Position numbers and translations under genes: made by a program
In this document: positions 16,913 to 26,300 of the stretch, in pieces
How positions within the stretch are numbered: position 1 is the stretch's first letter
Layout: each line of letters starts with the position of its first letter
Notes under the pieces: generated by a model
The model's database searches: none
Told to the model about the DNA's origin: nothing
The model's input: only the letters and a program-made list of their open reading frames with translations
NCBI GenBank assembly: GCA_964236465.1
Contig: CAXSBZ010000003.1
Location: forward strand, 1-64,000
Direction: 5' to 3'
DNA: 64,000 nucleotides
DNA from: Mucilaginibacter_A sp964236465
Lineage (GTDB): Bacteria > Bacteroidota > Bacteroidia > Sphingobacteriales > Sphingobacteriaceae

Positions 16913-17950
16913 CTAAATTTCAGTATCTGTTTTTACTGATTCCTGTTTTTCTGCGGCTATGGGTGATGGCTTTGCTTCAACTATCGGCGCAGCAATTACT
17001 AAAGGCGAACCTATAGAAGACGATTTTACATACTCGCCCCAAGTTAAATTATCCTGACCATCTTTGTGTGTTTTGGCACGTTCGATAGCATAATTGGCAG
17101 CATTTTCTACCACCCATTCAAAGTTTTCTGCGCCCACACTATTCACATCCGCATCCGGTGCCGGGTTGCAAAAATCTATCGCGTAAGGAATGCCGTCGCG
17201 CACAGCAAATTCAACCGTGTTAAAATCATAACCCAAATATTGGTTCAGCAGGATCGTATATTTTTTGATCGTATCCAGCAGTTTTTGATCGGTCGATGCA
17301 CCTTCAACCACATAACGTTCGTGGAAAGCGTTGCGCGGCTCGTACTGCATAATTTTCACATACTTTCCACCGATGCAGTAACAGCGGAAATATTCTGTAA
17401 AAATGATTTCTTCTTGCAGCATCATTACGTATTGCTTGGTGCCGTTGTATTTATTGAAGAAATCTTCAGAACTGTGCATTTTGTAAACTTCTTTCCAGCC
17501 GCCGCCGTCAAATGGTTTCATATAAGCCGGAAAGCCAACATATTTAAAAATGGCCGGCCAATTGAGCGGATAAGAAAGGTTGCGGAAAGATGCTTCACTC
17601 GTATCATCCGGATGCTCTTTTGAAGGAAGCAAAACCGTTTTCGGCACCGGCACGCCAATTTTTAAAGCCAGCGCATTGTTAAAAAACTTTTCGTCGGCAC
17701 TCCACCAAAAAGGATTGTTGATCACCGCCGTGCCACAAATGGCCGCATTTTTCAGCATTGAACGGTAAAAAGGTACATCCTGCGAAATCCGGTCAATAAT
17801 TACGGCATAATCCAACGGTTCACCCTGAAAAACCTTATCTACCTTTACAAATTCGGCGGTGATGTCTTTTTCGTTTTTACTGTTGATGCGATCAACAAAA
17901 GCCTGCGGAAACGTATTTTCCTTGCCAAATAAAATACCTATTTTTTTCAT
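16913..17950 (-). CDS. ATP-grasp (RimK-like) ligase
   Basis: 345-residue enzyme with the ATP-grasp layout. The Rossmann-like N-terminus is MKKIGILFGKENTFPQAFVD. The ATP-binding central part has PAYMKPFDGGGWKEVYKM and MMLQEEIIFTEYFRCYCIGGKYVKI, and the metal-binding end has GYDFNTVEFAVRDGIPYAIDFCNPAPDADV, where the Glu and Asn positions of the family are visible. The last 30 residues are low-complexity Pro/Ala/Glu. It is the first gene of the minus-strand peptide-ligase set and is separated from the esterase gene upstream by 100 bases containing one copy of the dispersed word (17986-17995). Confidence 0.82.
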   Translation of the reverse strand: MKKIGILFGKENTFPQAFVDRINSKNEKDITAEFVKVDKVFQGEPLDYAVIIDRISQDVPFYRSMLKNAAICGTAVINNPFWWSADEKFFNNALALKIGVPVPKTVLLPSKEHPDDTSEASFRNLSYPLNWPAIFKYVGFPAYMKPFDGGGWKEVYKMHSSEDFFNKYNGTKQYVMMLQEEIIFTEYFRCYCIGGKYVKIMQYEPRNAFHERYVVEGASTDQKLLDTIKKYTILLNQYLGYDFNTVEFAVRDGIPYAIDFCNPAPDADVNSVGAENFEWVVENAANYAIERAKTHKDGQDNLTWGEYVKSSSIGSPLVIAAPIVEAKPSPIAAEKQESVKTDTEI

Positions 17951-18053
17951 GGTGATAAATTGTTTTTAGCGGTGATGAATCCAATGCTTCTTTTATCGAT
18001 GTTTTTTTGTGGATAAAAGCAGATTAACCTAACACCTGATTCAGAATAAATAA

Positions 18054-18758
18054 TTATAAAGTTGATAAATAATGCGGGAACATTTCTTTCCAGATTGGCC
18101 AGTCGTGCACTGCATTTGGTCTGATATCTAACCAATGGTTAATATTTTTGTTAGCTAATATTTTTGATAATATCAGGTTCGATTCCAGGCAGATATCATG
18201 ATCGGAAGTGCCCAGAATGATATTTAAATTCCACAGATCGGGCTGGTTATCGCTCGGCAAAAAATCAACCGGATTATTGTAAAAAATATCATCATTGTAA
18301 AAACCATTACAAAACGAGCGGATATCAAAAGCACCGCTCATAGAAAATAAATGGCTCACCTGCCCCGGATGTTTAAAGCTGAAATTGGCTGCATGATAAC
18401 CGCCAAAACTACAGCCGGCCATCACGGCTTTGCTTACGCCGGTTTCTAAAGTTGCCCAGGGAACGAGTTCTTCCTGCAGCATTTTATCATACCAAATGTG
18501 GTTTTTTACGCGTTCTGCCGGATGTACACTTTTATTGTACCAGCTTAGCGTATCGATAGAATCCGGGCAATAAACTCTGATTAAACCCTCGTTGATAAAC
18601 CAAGAAATGGCATCGATCAACCCAAAATCTTTGTTTTGATAATATCTTCCGTAAGAGGTTGGAAACAGGATGACCGGCCGGCCGCGATCACCAAAAACCA
18701 GCATATCTAATTTAAAACCCAAATTATGTGAGTACCATTTCCGGTGTTCTTCAACCAT
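18054..18758 (-). CDS. Esterase family alpha/beta hydrolase
   Basis: About 234 residues from the ATG at 18758, which begins MVEEHRKWYSHNLGFKLDML as in family members. An ATG at 18809 would add 17 residues but would run into the divergent palindrome region. The nucleophile elbow is GCSFGGYHA, and the acid and histidine lie in LGTSDHDICLESN and AVHDWPIW. These proteins belong to the putative-esterase group (Pfam Esterase) that includes enterochelin esterases. It precedes the ATP-grasp/GCS2/amidotransferase set in the same direction and is divergent from a second esterase, so it may act on that pathway's product. Confidence 0.82.
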   Translation of the reverse strand: MVEEHRKWYSHNLGFKLDMLVFGDRGRPVILFPTSYGRYYQNKDFGLIDAISWFINEGLIRVYCPDSIDTLSWYNKSVHPAERVKNHIWYDKMLQEELVPWATLETGVSKAVMAGCSFGGYHAANFSFKHPGQVSHLFSMSGAFDIRSFCNGFYNDDIFYNNPVDFLPSDNQPDLWNLNIILGTSDHDICLESNLILSKILANKNINHWLDIRPNAVHDWPIWKEMFPHYLSTL

Positions 18759-18825
18759 ATTACTGCTTTTAATATTGGGGTAATATAGTTGCTTTGTAAT
18801 TATAAACAAAAATTTTGCGCACTGG

Positions 18826-18853
18826 TACTGCTTTTGTTACTCAAAAAGCAGTA
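18826..18853. promoter_or_regulatory. 10-bp-arm inverted repeat between divergent esterase genes
   Basis: Arms TACTGCTTTT (18826-18835) and its exact complement (18844-18853) with an eight-base loop. It lies midway between the likely starts of two divergent esterase genes (18758 and 18884), where a shared operator would be expected. The arm resembles the dispersed word but has GC at the two variable bases, so I do not count it as a copy. A regulatory role is inference. Confidence 0.45.
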
Positions 18854-18883
18854 ATTCTATATTACAAATCAAAAAAACATTAC

Positions 18884-19699
18884 ATGTATTGCCCCGTATT
18901 AAAGCAGGAAATGGAAGTAACAGAAGAAGTTTTGGTGGTTGATTCCACGTTTTTAGAGCGGGAGGTTGTTTGTTCGCTGCTGGTTCCGGAAGGGTTTAGC
19001 GAGCTGCGGCAGATCAACCTTTTGCTGCTGAATGACGGACAGGAACTGGAAAATCTGCATTTGAATCAAATTTTAACAAAATTATATACCCAACAGCAAA
19101 TTGCACCAACATTGGTAGCTGCCATCCACGCTGGCGAACGTATCCAGGAATATGGAACGGCTTCGAACCCGGATTTTAAAGGTCGCGGAAGTAAGGCTAA
19201 CGCTTATACTTCTTTTATCACACAAGAATTGGTGCCTAAATTGCAGGAACTGATCGGGATGAGGACTTTTGGCACAATCGCTTTTGCCGGGTTTTCGTTG
19301 GGCGGGTTATCTGCGCTGGATATTGCCTGGAACAATCCGCAGCTGTTTGATAAAGTGGGTGCGTTTTCGGGTTCTTTTTGGTGGAGAAGCAAGGGTTTGG
19401 AGGAAGGATATTCTGATGAAAATGATCGAATCATGCACAAAATCATCCGACAAAAACAGCATCAACCCAAACTGAAATTCTGGTTTCAAACCGGTACAAA
19501 AGACGAAACTGCGGACCGTAATAAAAACTACATTATCGATTCTATTGATGATACTGTTGATCTGATCAAAACTTTGGAAGATAAAGGGTATAACCGAAAA
19601 AAAGATATTCAGTACCTGGAAGTTATCAACGGCAAACATAATGTAGAAACTTGGGCCAAAGCCATGCCCAGATTTTTGTGCTGGGCGTTTTGCAAGTAG
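18884..19699 (+). CDS. Alpha/beta hydrolase, enterochelin-esterase-like
   Basis: About 271 residues from the ATG at 18884. An open frame extends to an ATG at 18815 and another ATG lies at 18911, so the start is uncertain. I disfavour 18815 because it lies only a few bases from the divergent gene. The nucleophile elbow is AFAGFSLGGLSALDIAW, preceded by LVAAIHAGERIQEYG and followed by FWFQTGTKDETADRN (acid) and VINGKHNVETWAKAMP (histidine). It is a paralogue in fold of the divergent esterase. A copy of the dispersed word (19208-19217) is read in frame as Thr-Ser-Phe-Ile. Confidence 0.82.
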   Translation: MYCPVLKQEMEVTEEVLVVDSTFLEREVVCSLLVPEGFSELRQINLLLLNDGQELENLHLNQILTKLYTQQQIAPTLVAAIHAGERIQEYGTASNPDFKGRGSKANAYTSFITQELVPKLQELIGMRTFGTIAFAGFSLGGLSALDIAWNNPQLFDKVGAFSGSFWWRSKGLEEGYSDENDRIMHKIIRQKQHQPKLKFWFQTGTKDETADRNKNYIIDSIDDTVDLIKTLEDKGYNRKKDIQYLEVINGKHNVETWAKAMPRFLCWAFCK

Positions 19700-19733
19700 A
19701 TTTTTTGTAGATTAGTATTACAAAATCAAGACT

Positions 19734-19952
19734 ATGATAACTGTAGAATTAATAAAAAAAATAGAAAAATTATCGCCAGAACTGCAAAGCAAAGTTGAAG
19801 AAACGGTTGATCAATTGTTGGTTGAGAAAAATGATGAAGTCGAAATCGATGATTACGAAATCAAAAGCGGATTTGGAGGAGCAAAAGGTATAATAATATA
19901 TATGGCCGATGATTTTGATGAACCTTTGGATGAATTCAAAGATTATATGTGA
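19734..19952 (+). CDS. Antitoxin of a VapBC-type module (DUF2281-like)
   Basis: 72-residue acidic protein. The N-terminal part (IKKIEKLSPELQSKVEETVDQLL) resembles DUF2281-type antitoxins. The C-terminal YMADDFDEPLDEFKDYM matches the tail of the antitoxin at 49369-49584 (MADDFNETPEEFKEYL) and is probably the segment that blocks the PIN toxin. Its stop overlaps the toxin start by four bases (ATGTGATG arrangement), the normal coupling of such modules. I see no operator palindrome in the 34-base upstream gap. Confidence 0.8.
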   Translation: MITVELIKKIEKLSPELQSKVEETVDQLLVEKNDEVEIDDYEIKSGFGGAKGIIIYMADDFDEPLDEFKDYM

Positions 19953-20335
19953 TGAATTATCTTTTAGATACCCACATCTTTTTATGGTATATAGATGGCA
20001 ATTCAAACCTTTCATCTACTGCAAAAAGTATAATTGAAGATACACAATTTGTCAAATTTGTAAGTATTGCTAGCTTTTGGGAATTAGCCATTAAAAGCAG
20101 TATAAATAAATTAATTTTAGATAAGCCAATTGAGACTTTACCAAAATATATGATCAAAAATAGGCTTCTCCTTTTGTCAATTGATTATAAACATTTGATA
20201 AGGTTAAAAACTCTTCCTCAGCATCACAAAGATCCTTTTGATCGCTTACTAATTGCCCAAGCCATCACAGAAAATTTAACTGTTATTTCTGCGGATCAAT
20301 ACTTTAAAGCTTATCCAATTAACGTGATTTGGTAA
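19949..20335 (+). CDS. PIN-domain toxin (VapC family)
   Basis: 128-residue PIN ribonuclease. The acidic active-site positions are all visible: Asp6 in LLDTHIFLW, Glu44 in SFWELAIKSS, Asp97 in DPFDRLL and Asp115 in ISADQYF. This is the intact counterpart of the interrupted toxin at 49584-49967, with the same FWELAIK, LPxHHxDPFDRLLIAQA and final W motifs. Targets of VapC toxins are usually tRNA or rRNA. Here the target is unknown. It overlaps its antitoxin by four bases. Confidence 0.9.
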   Translation: MMNYLLDTHIFLWYIDGNSNLSSTAKSIIEDTQFVKFVSIASFWELAIKSSINKLILDKPIETLPKYMIKNRLLLLSIDYKHLIRLKTLPQHHKDPFDRLLIAQAITENLTVISADQYFKAYPINVIW

Positions 20336-20394
20336 TTATTTCCATTAAATAGCAAACAGATTTGCTATCTCTTCAAATTCTAATATATTAAGTT

Positions 20395-20402
20395 TATCTT
20401 TG
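20395..20402 (+). promoter_or_regulatory. Candidate -7 box (TAnnTTTG) for typA
   Basis: TATCTTTG matches the Bacteroidota -7 consensus TAnnTTTG and lies 25 bases before the typA ATG. No good -33 TTG box is found at the usual 17-23-base spacing, so this is a moderate call. A small hairpin (20349-20368, eight-base arms) lies just upstream and might end the VapBC transcript. Confidence 0.4.
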
Positions 20403-20427
20403 CGGCAAAATTAAGGAACGCATTTAC

Positions 20428-22239
20428 ATGCAGAAAATCAGAAACATTGCGATTATCGCACACGTTGACCACGGCAAAACGACGCTGGTTGACAAAATTT
20501 TGCACAGTTGTGCAGTTTTCAGGGATAACCAGGAAACCGGCGAACTGATCTTGGATAATAATGATTTGGAACGTGAACGAGGCATTACCATCGTTGCCAA
20601 AAACGTTTCTGTAAGATATAAAGATGTTAAAATCAACATCATCGATACACCTGGCCACGCCGATTTTGGTGGTGAGGTAGAGCGTGTATTGAAAATGGCC
20701 GATGGCGTACTGCTTTTAGTAGATGCTTTTGAAGGCGCGATGCCGCAAACCCGTTTCGTAACTCAAAAAGCTTTGGCTTTGGGTTTGAAACCGATTGTGG
20801 TGGTTAATAAAGTGGATAAAGAAAACTGCCGCCCGGAAGAAGTTTACGAACAAATTTTTGAATTGTTCTACAACCTGGATGCCACAGAAGACCAACTGAA
20901 TTTTCCGGTAATTTATGGCTCGTCCAAACAAGGATGGATGAGTACCGACTGGAAAAAACCAACAGAAGATATTTTCCCGCTGATGGATTGTATCCTGGAA
21001 AACATCCCGCCGGCTCCGATACAGGAAGGTACTTTACAAATGCAAATTACTTCTTTGGATTATTCTTCCTTCGTTGGCCGGATTGCAATTGGTCGTGTTG
21101 CCCGCGGAACTGTTAAAGAAAACCAACCGATTTCTTTGGTAAAACGCGATGGAACAATTCAAAAATCACGTGTAAAAGAACTATATACTTTTGAAGGTTT
21201 GGGCAAACTCAAAGCAACAGAAGTAAGCTCCGGCGATATTTGCGCCGTTGTTGGTATTGATGGTTTTGATATCGGCGATACGATTGCTGATTTTGAAAAA
21301 CCGGAAGCGTTGGAAATCATCCACATTGATGAGCCAACCATGAATATGCTTTTCACTATCAATAACTCTCCGTTTTTTGGTAAGGAGGGCAAGTTTGTAA
21401 CTTCCCGCCATTTGCGTGACCGCTTGTACAAAGAGATGGAAAAAAATCTCGCTCTGAAAGTAATCGAGACAGAATCTCCTGATTCTTACTTGGTTTACGG
21501 CCGCGGTATTTTGCACTTGTCGGTTTTGATCGAAACAATGCGCCGCGAAGGTTACGAATTGCAAGTTGGTCAGCCACAGGTAATTGTGAAAGAGATTGAC
21601 GGTCAGAAATGTGAGCCGATTGAAACGCTGATTGTAGATGTTCCGGGCGAAGTTGCTGGTAAAGTAATTGAACTGGTAACACAGCGCAAAGGCGATTTGC
21701 TGATTATGGAACCAAAAGGCGATTTACAGCATTTGGAGTTTGATATTCCTGCCCGTGGCATCATTGGTTTGCGAAATAATGTGTTGACAGCAACTGGCGG
21801 CGAAGCCATTATGGCACACCGTTTTAAAGATTACGAGCCTTGGAAGGGCCATATTCCCGGTCGCTTAAATGGTGTTTTGGTTTCTATGGATACCGGTAAA
21901 ACTACTGCTTTTGCAATAGATAAATTGCAAGACCGCGGCCGTTTCCACATTGATCCGGGCGTAGAAGTTTATGAAGGACAAGTTTTAGGCGAGCACATCC
22001 GCGATAATGATTTGGTTATCAACCTCACAAAAGGCAAGCAGCTGACCAACATGCGTGCTTCCGGAAGTGATACCAACGTTCGGATTGCGCCGGCTATCCA
22101 CTTTTCTTTAGAAGAATCAATGGAATACATCCAGGCTGATGAATACATTGAGGTTACGCCGCAAAGCATCCGTTTGCGCAAAATATACCTGAACGAAGGC
22201 GATAGAAGAAACAACGCTAAAAAGTTTGTGAATCAATAG
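20428..22239 (+). CDS. typA: Translational GTPase TypA/BipA
   Basis: 603-residue ribosome-associated GTPase needed for ribosome assembly and stress adaptation at low temperature. The G1 motif is AHVDHGKTT (residues 11-19), G3 is DTPGHADFGGEV and G4 is VVNKVDK. The EF-G-like domains follow, and the BipA-specific C-terminal block (GVLVSMDTGKTTAFAIDKLQDRGRFHIDPG) is complete. Length is normal. It contains no copy of the dispersed word, as expected for a strongly conserved gene. A strong terminator follows directly. Confidence 0.97.
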   Translation: MQKIRNIAIIAHVDHGKTTLVDKILHSCAVFRDNQETGELILDNNDLERERGITIVAKNVSVRYKDVKINIIDTPGHADFGGEVERVLKMADGVLLLVDAFEGAMPQTRFVTQKALALGLKPIVVVNKVDKENCRPEEVYEQIFELFYNLDATEDQLNFPVIYGSSKQGWMSTDWKKPTEDIFPLMDCILENIPPAPIQEGTLQMQITSLDYSSFVGRIAIGRVARGTVKENQPISLVKRDGTIQKSRVKELYTFEGLGKLKATEVSSGDICAVVGIDGFDIGDTIADFEKPEALEIIHIDEPTMNMLFTINNSPFFGKEGKFVTSRHLRDRLYKEMEKNLALKVIETESPDSYLVYGRGILHLSVLIETMRREGYELQVGQPQVIVKEIDGQKCEPIETLIVDVPGEVAGKVIELVTQRKGDLLIMEPKGDLQHLEFDIPARGIIGLRNNVLTATGGEAIMAHRFKDYEPWKGHIPGRLNGVLVSMDTGKTTAFAIDKLQDRGRFHIDPGVEVYEGQVLGEHIRDNDLVINLTKGKQLTNMRASGSDTNVRIAPAIHFSLEESMEYIQADEYIEVTPQSIRLRKIYLNEGDRRNNAKKFVNQ

Positions 22240-22258
22240 TCAATATCAACCCATAAAA

Positions 22259-22298
22259 AACCCGCTCAGAACGAAAGTTTTGAGCGGGTTTTTTTTAG
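22259..22298 (+). terminator. Intrinsic terminator after typA
   Basis: Stem AACCCGCTCA (22259-22268) with TGAGCGGGTT (22281-22290), a loop of about 12 bases, then a run of T ending at 22296. It begins 20 bases after the typA stop. The upstream A-run (22255-22260) lets it serve the convergent small gene on the minus strand too. Confidence 0.9.
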
Positions 22299-22309
22299 TC
22301 ATTTCTGAT

Positions 22310-22438
22310 TTACTTTTTCTTTGGCGCGGGATCAGAACTTGAGGCTGATTTTTTACCGGATTGATAATCTGAAGGTGCCTTTTTTGATTCGGTACTTTTT
22401 TCTTTTTTCTTCTCGCTGCTTCCTTTGTCTTTACTCAT
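22310..22438 (-). CDS. Small Lys/Ser-rich protein
   Basis: 42-residue protein starting MSKDKGSSEKKKEKSTESKK and ending APKKK. It is highly basic and hydrophilic, without predicted structure, and resembles the small Lys/Ser-rich unstructured proteins scattered through Bacteroidota genomes. The codons are regular, the frame ends just after a strong terminator shared with typA, and the start lies in a clean 160-base intergenic gap, so it is likely a real gene. No function can be assigned. Confidence 0.6.
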   Translation of the reverse strand: MSKDKGSSEKKKEKSTESKKAPSDYQSGKKSASSSDPAPKKK

Positions 22439-22601
22439 GGCGTTTTAATTTTGGTTAAGTTTTACGGTTAATTTAAAAAACGCAGTAAAAGTTAGCTGCG
22501 TATAAATTGATTATTAAAGATAACAATTATTTGGTTTGCAAAGTTTACTTCTGATTTAGAAATTCTGTTAAAACTCAAATTGCAACTACTTTCTATTTAT
22601 A

Positions 22602-23099
22602 ATGAAATTATCTGCCGCTTCTCCGCTTCAAAAACTCTTTGATACTTTGCCGCAGCAAGGCCAAATTTGCTGGATCGGCGTTAGATCAGGCAGAAAGAAA
22701 GCTGTTTTATCCGTAGAAAGCGTCGAAGCAATTACCCAAACAGGACTTGCAGGCGATCATTTTTCTGGCACCGAAGGTAGCAAAAGACAGGTTACGTTGA
22801 TCCAACAGGAACATATCCAAACCATTGCTTCTTTTATGCAGGTAAAAACAGTATCACCGGAAATGTTGCGGAGAAATTTGGTGGTAAAAGGCATCAATCT
22901 GCTCGCCTTAAAAGATAAAAAGTTTTGGGTTGGAGAAGCGTTACTTGAATACACCGGCGAATGCCATCCCTGTTCGCGCATGGAAGAAATTTTGGGAGCG
23001 GGCGGATACAATGCCGTTCGTGGGCATGGTGGCATCACGGCACGGATTTTAAGCGGCGGTAAAATTACTGTTGGAGATTTGCTAAGGGTTGCATCCTGA
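22602..23099 (+). CDS. MOSC domain-containing protein
   Basis: 165-residue MOSC-domain protein, related to the C-terminal domain of molybdenum cofactor sulfurase and to YiiM-type proteins. The domain runs over almost the whole length: GLAGDHFSGTEGSKRQVTLIQQEHI, SPEMLRRNLVVKGINLLALKDKKFWVG and the conserved cysteine in GECHPCSRMEEILG. Role in molybdenum-dependent sulfur or nitrogen chemistry is family-level inference. The gene carries an A-type and a B-type copy of the dispersed word facing each other only six bases apart (22827-22836 and 22843-22852), both in coding frame. Confidence 0.88.
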   Translation: MKLSAASPLQKLFDTLPQQGQICWIGVRSGRKKAVLSVESVEAITQTGLAGDHFSGTEGSKRQVTLIQQEHIQTIASFMQVKTVSPEMLRRNLVVKGINLLALKDKKFWVGEALLEYTGECHPCSRMEEILGAGGYNAVRGHGGITARILSGGKITVGDLLRVAS

Positions 23100-23106
23100 T
23101 CCTCAT

Positions 23107-23191
23107 GCTTCTTTTATCGGGTAAAAATTGGGATCATTCTCAGGCTGGTTTATTCAAAATCCAACATTGATTTTTAGGCGATAAAAGAAGC
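23107..23191. repeat. Facing pair of dispersed words in intergenic region
   Basis: A-type cores at 23107-23116 (+) and 23182-23191 (-), each with its A/T tract on the inner side (GTAAAAATTG, and TTGATTTTTAG on the other arm). The whole forms a loose inverted repeat of about 85 bases. It lies just after the MOSC gene and upstream of the SusC gene. Pairing could form a hairpin in RNA, though the loop is long. Confidence 0.6.
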
Positions 23192-23353
23192 ATCGATTAT
23201 TGCTTGTTGTTCAATTTTGGATGCTATTACGATTGCCTTTTACTTTAAACAGATTTAACATTAAAGACATAAACGCGAGTATTTTAGTGGTTTAGCAGGA
23301 TAAAATTGTCTTTTTGTTGATATTGCCACAATCTTAGCTTAATACAGGCACGA

Positions 23354-23361
23354 TAGTTTTG
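23354..23361 (+). promoter_or_regulatory. Candidate -7 box (TAnnTTTG) for susC/susD pair
   Basis: TAGTTTTG matches the Bacteroidota -7 consensus and lies 19 bases before the preferred ATG at 23380. The upstream -33 element is not convincing. The TTG inside this box also opens an alternative reading start at 23359, which I disfavour. Confidence 0.4.
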
Positions 23362-23379
23362 CGCAAATTATTAATTGCG

Positions 23380-26300
23380 ATGAAACAAATTTTACTTAGG
23401 TTTTCACGGTTGTTGCTGATGGTGCTTGCCCTTGTATTGATGCGAAGCAACTTATATGCGCAAAGTTTAACCATCCGGGGTATTGTTTTGGATGATGCCA
23501 ATCAGCCTTTGCCCGGGGCAAGTGTTATAGTCAAAGGCACGGGCCAGGGTACTGCAACCGGTGTTGGCGGCCGTTTTACCATTTCTGTAAATAAAGGCCA
23601 AACTTTGGTGTTCCGTGCCATTGGTTTTGTTACGCAGGAAATAGCAGTAGTTGATGAAACCAATTTGTCTGTTTCTTTAAAAGCGGATGTTAAAACTTTG
23701 AATGAAGTAGTGGTAACTGCTTTAGGTGTAAGAAAAGAATTTCAAAAATTAGGCTACTCGCAATCACAAATTAATGGGGATGCTCTAACAACAGCACGCG
23801 ACGCCAACCCGCTTAATTCATTGGCAGGTAAAGTGGCCGGTTTAACCATTGGTGCCAGTTCGGAGTTTTTTGGTGCGCCAACGGTTGTTTTACGGGGCAG
23901 CAGAGATATCCTTTATGTGGTAGATGGCGAGCCTGTTAACTCTGATACCTATAATTTTAATGCGGATGATATTGATACCTATACGGTTTTGAAAGGGCCA
24001 AACGCTGCGGCTTTATACGGTTTTAGGGGGATTAACGGTGCCATTATTATCACCACCAAAAAAGGGACAAAAGATAAAAAAGGCTGGCAGGTAGATTTTA
24101 ACACCACTATCGAAGCGGAAAAAGGTTTTGTTGTTTTGCCGCAAAGCCAGACGCAGTACGGGCGCGGGACTAATTTTCAATATACTTATGGCAACCAGCT
24201 ATACGATAATACACAACGGTTGCCGGAATGGGGGCCACGTTTTGATGGCGTGTTCCAGACCCAGCAGTACGACAGTCCGTACGATCCAATTACCGGCATC
24301 AGGCAAAAAACGCCTTGGTTGGCACGGGGGGCAAAAAACTTTGAAAACTTTGTACAAACAGGCTATGTAAATACGAATACGCTTGCCTTGTCTGCCAGTG
24401 GGTCAAATTATGATATCCATTTATCTTACGGCCATACTTATCAAAAAGGGGATTTTCCAAATACTAAATTGAATATCGATAATTTTAAGTTGGCAGCCGG
24501 TTATGATATTAATTCAAAATTACGCGTTGAAGGCGATCTGAACCTGAACGAACAATATTCGCCTAACATTCCTGACGTAAGCTATGGCCCCAACAGCTAT
24601 GCTTATATGTTCAAGGTTTACGGTTCATCTGATTATGATATCAACTCTTTAAAAAATATTTATCAGGGGCCGCAGGGTGTACCGGGACTGGTGCAATACG
24701 CACCGGAATACGGCCGTTTAAACAGTGCCTATTTTATAGCCGATAAATGGTTGCGCGGAAGGACGAAAACAGATCTTTACGGATCTTTAAAGCTTACTTA
24801 CAAATTCACCAACGACCTAAACCTGAGTTTACGTACAGCAATAGACACCTATAATGAACTGAACACAGAAGAAGCACCTGCATCTATCAATCTTAACCAA
24901 TACCTGCCCTGGTATTATTTCGGATGGTATGGTGATTACCGGCAGGACCAACGTAACTCTGTTGAAAACAACACAGACCTGATCCTGAATTACAATCACA
25001 GGTTTGGGAACTGGAGCTTTGCTGCTTTGGCCGGTGCCAGCGAACGTTCTTTCAGCTATACTTCTGATTGGGGAACAACCCAGGCATTGGCTTTGCCCGG
25101 CGTGTATAACCTAAACAACTCGATTGGTAAGCCTTACATTTATAATTTTGATTCTAAAATGCAGGTTTACAGTGGTTTTTATTCGTTTGATATTGGTTAC
25201 AAAAACTATTTTAACATCAACACCACCAACCGTGTAGATAACCTGTCCACGCTTCCAAAGGGGAATAATACGTACTTCTACCCTTCGGTTTCTTTAAGCA
25301 GCGTTGTTTCTGATTATGTTAAATTCCCTGAATTCTTTTCGTTTTTGAAAATACGGGGTTCGTATGCAGATGTTAAGGGAGGATTGACTGCCCCAACTAT
25401 TGGCACCTCGTATAATGCTTTAAACTCAACAGCCTTAGGTACAGGCTGGAATACAAGGCCGGTTGGTTATTTGTTAGGGTACGGTTCAGAATTATACACT
25501 CCTTATAACGGCCCGGTCTATACCAATGAATCACCATCGGCAACAGGGACTTTTTACAATGGCACCCCTTCTGTAACTTCATCCAATACCATTGCCAATG
25601 CCCAGATCAAACCTTACAATGTTGCATCTTATGAAGCTGGGTTTGACGCTAAGTTCTTTAAAAACAGATTAGGCTTAAATGCTACTTACTTTACCACCAC
25701 CAATGGGCCCAACATTTTCCAATTGCCCGTCTCTACCGCTACTACCTACAATAGCCAGTTGATAAATGGTGTAACAACCTTAAAAAAAGGCATTGAAATT
25801 GAACTCATAGGTTCTCCCCTTCGCAGTAAAGACGGCCTGAACTGGGATGTTAACGTTAACTATTCCAGCTATAAGGAAACCTTGAAAACCATTTATGGCA
25901 GCCAAGCCTTTTTGCAGCAAAATGGCCATAATTATGTAATTGGAGACCGGCTGGATGCTATATATGGTACTAAATTTGTAAGGGACGGAAATGGCAATAT
26001 CGTGAACGGGAGCGGTGGTTTGCCATTGAGTTCTGGTGGTGGCATAGCTCAAAACGGGTTGTTAGGATATGCCAATCCTAATTTCTCTTTCGGTATCACC
26101 AATAGCTTCCGGTACCATAACTTCTCGTTAAGTTTTCAGTTTGACGGCAGGATAGGCGGTAAAATATATGATTTTACCTATTACCATGCCATGAACGGCG
26201 GTACAGATGTTGAATCTGCTTCCGGCGATTTTGGGGCTGCCCGGTTAGCAGAATGGAACAGCACGGCCGAAGGCACAAAAGCTGCAACACCGGCCTACGT

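Noticed and set aside
23107..23191. CRISPR array
   Set aside because: Only two inverted word copies with unequal surroundings; no regular direct repeats and spacers here or elsewhere in the window.
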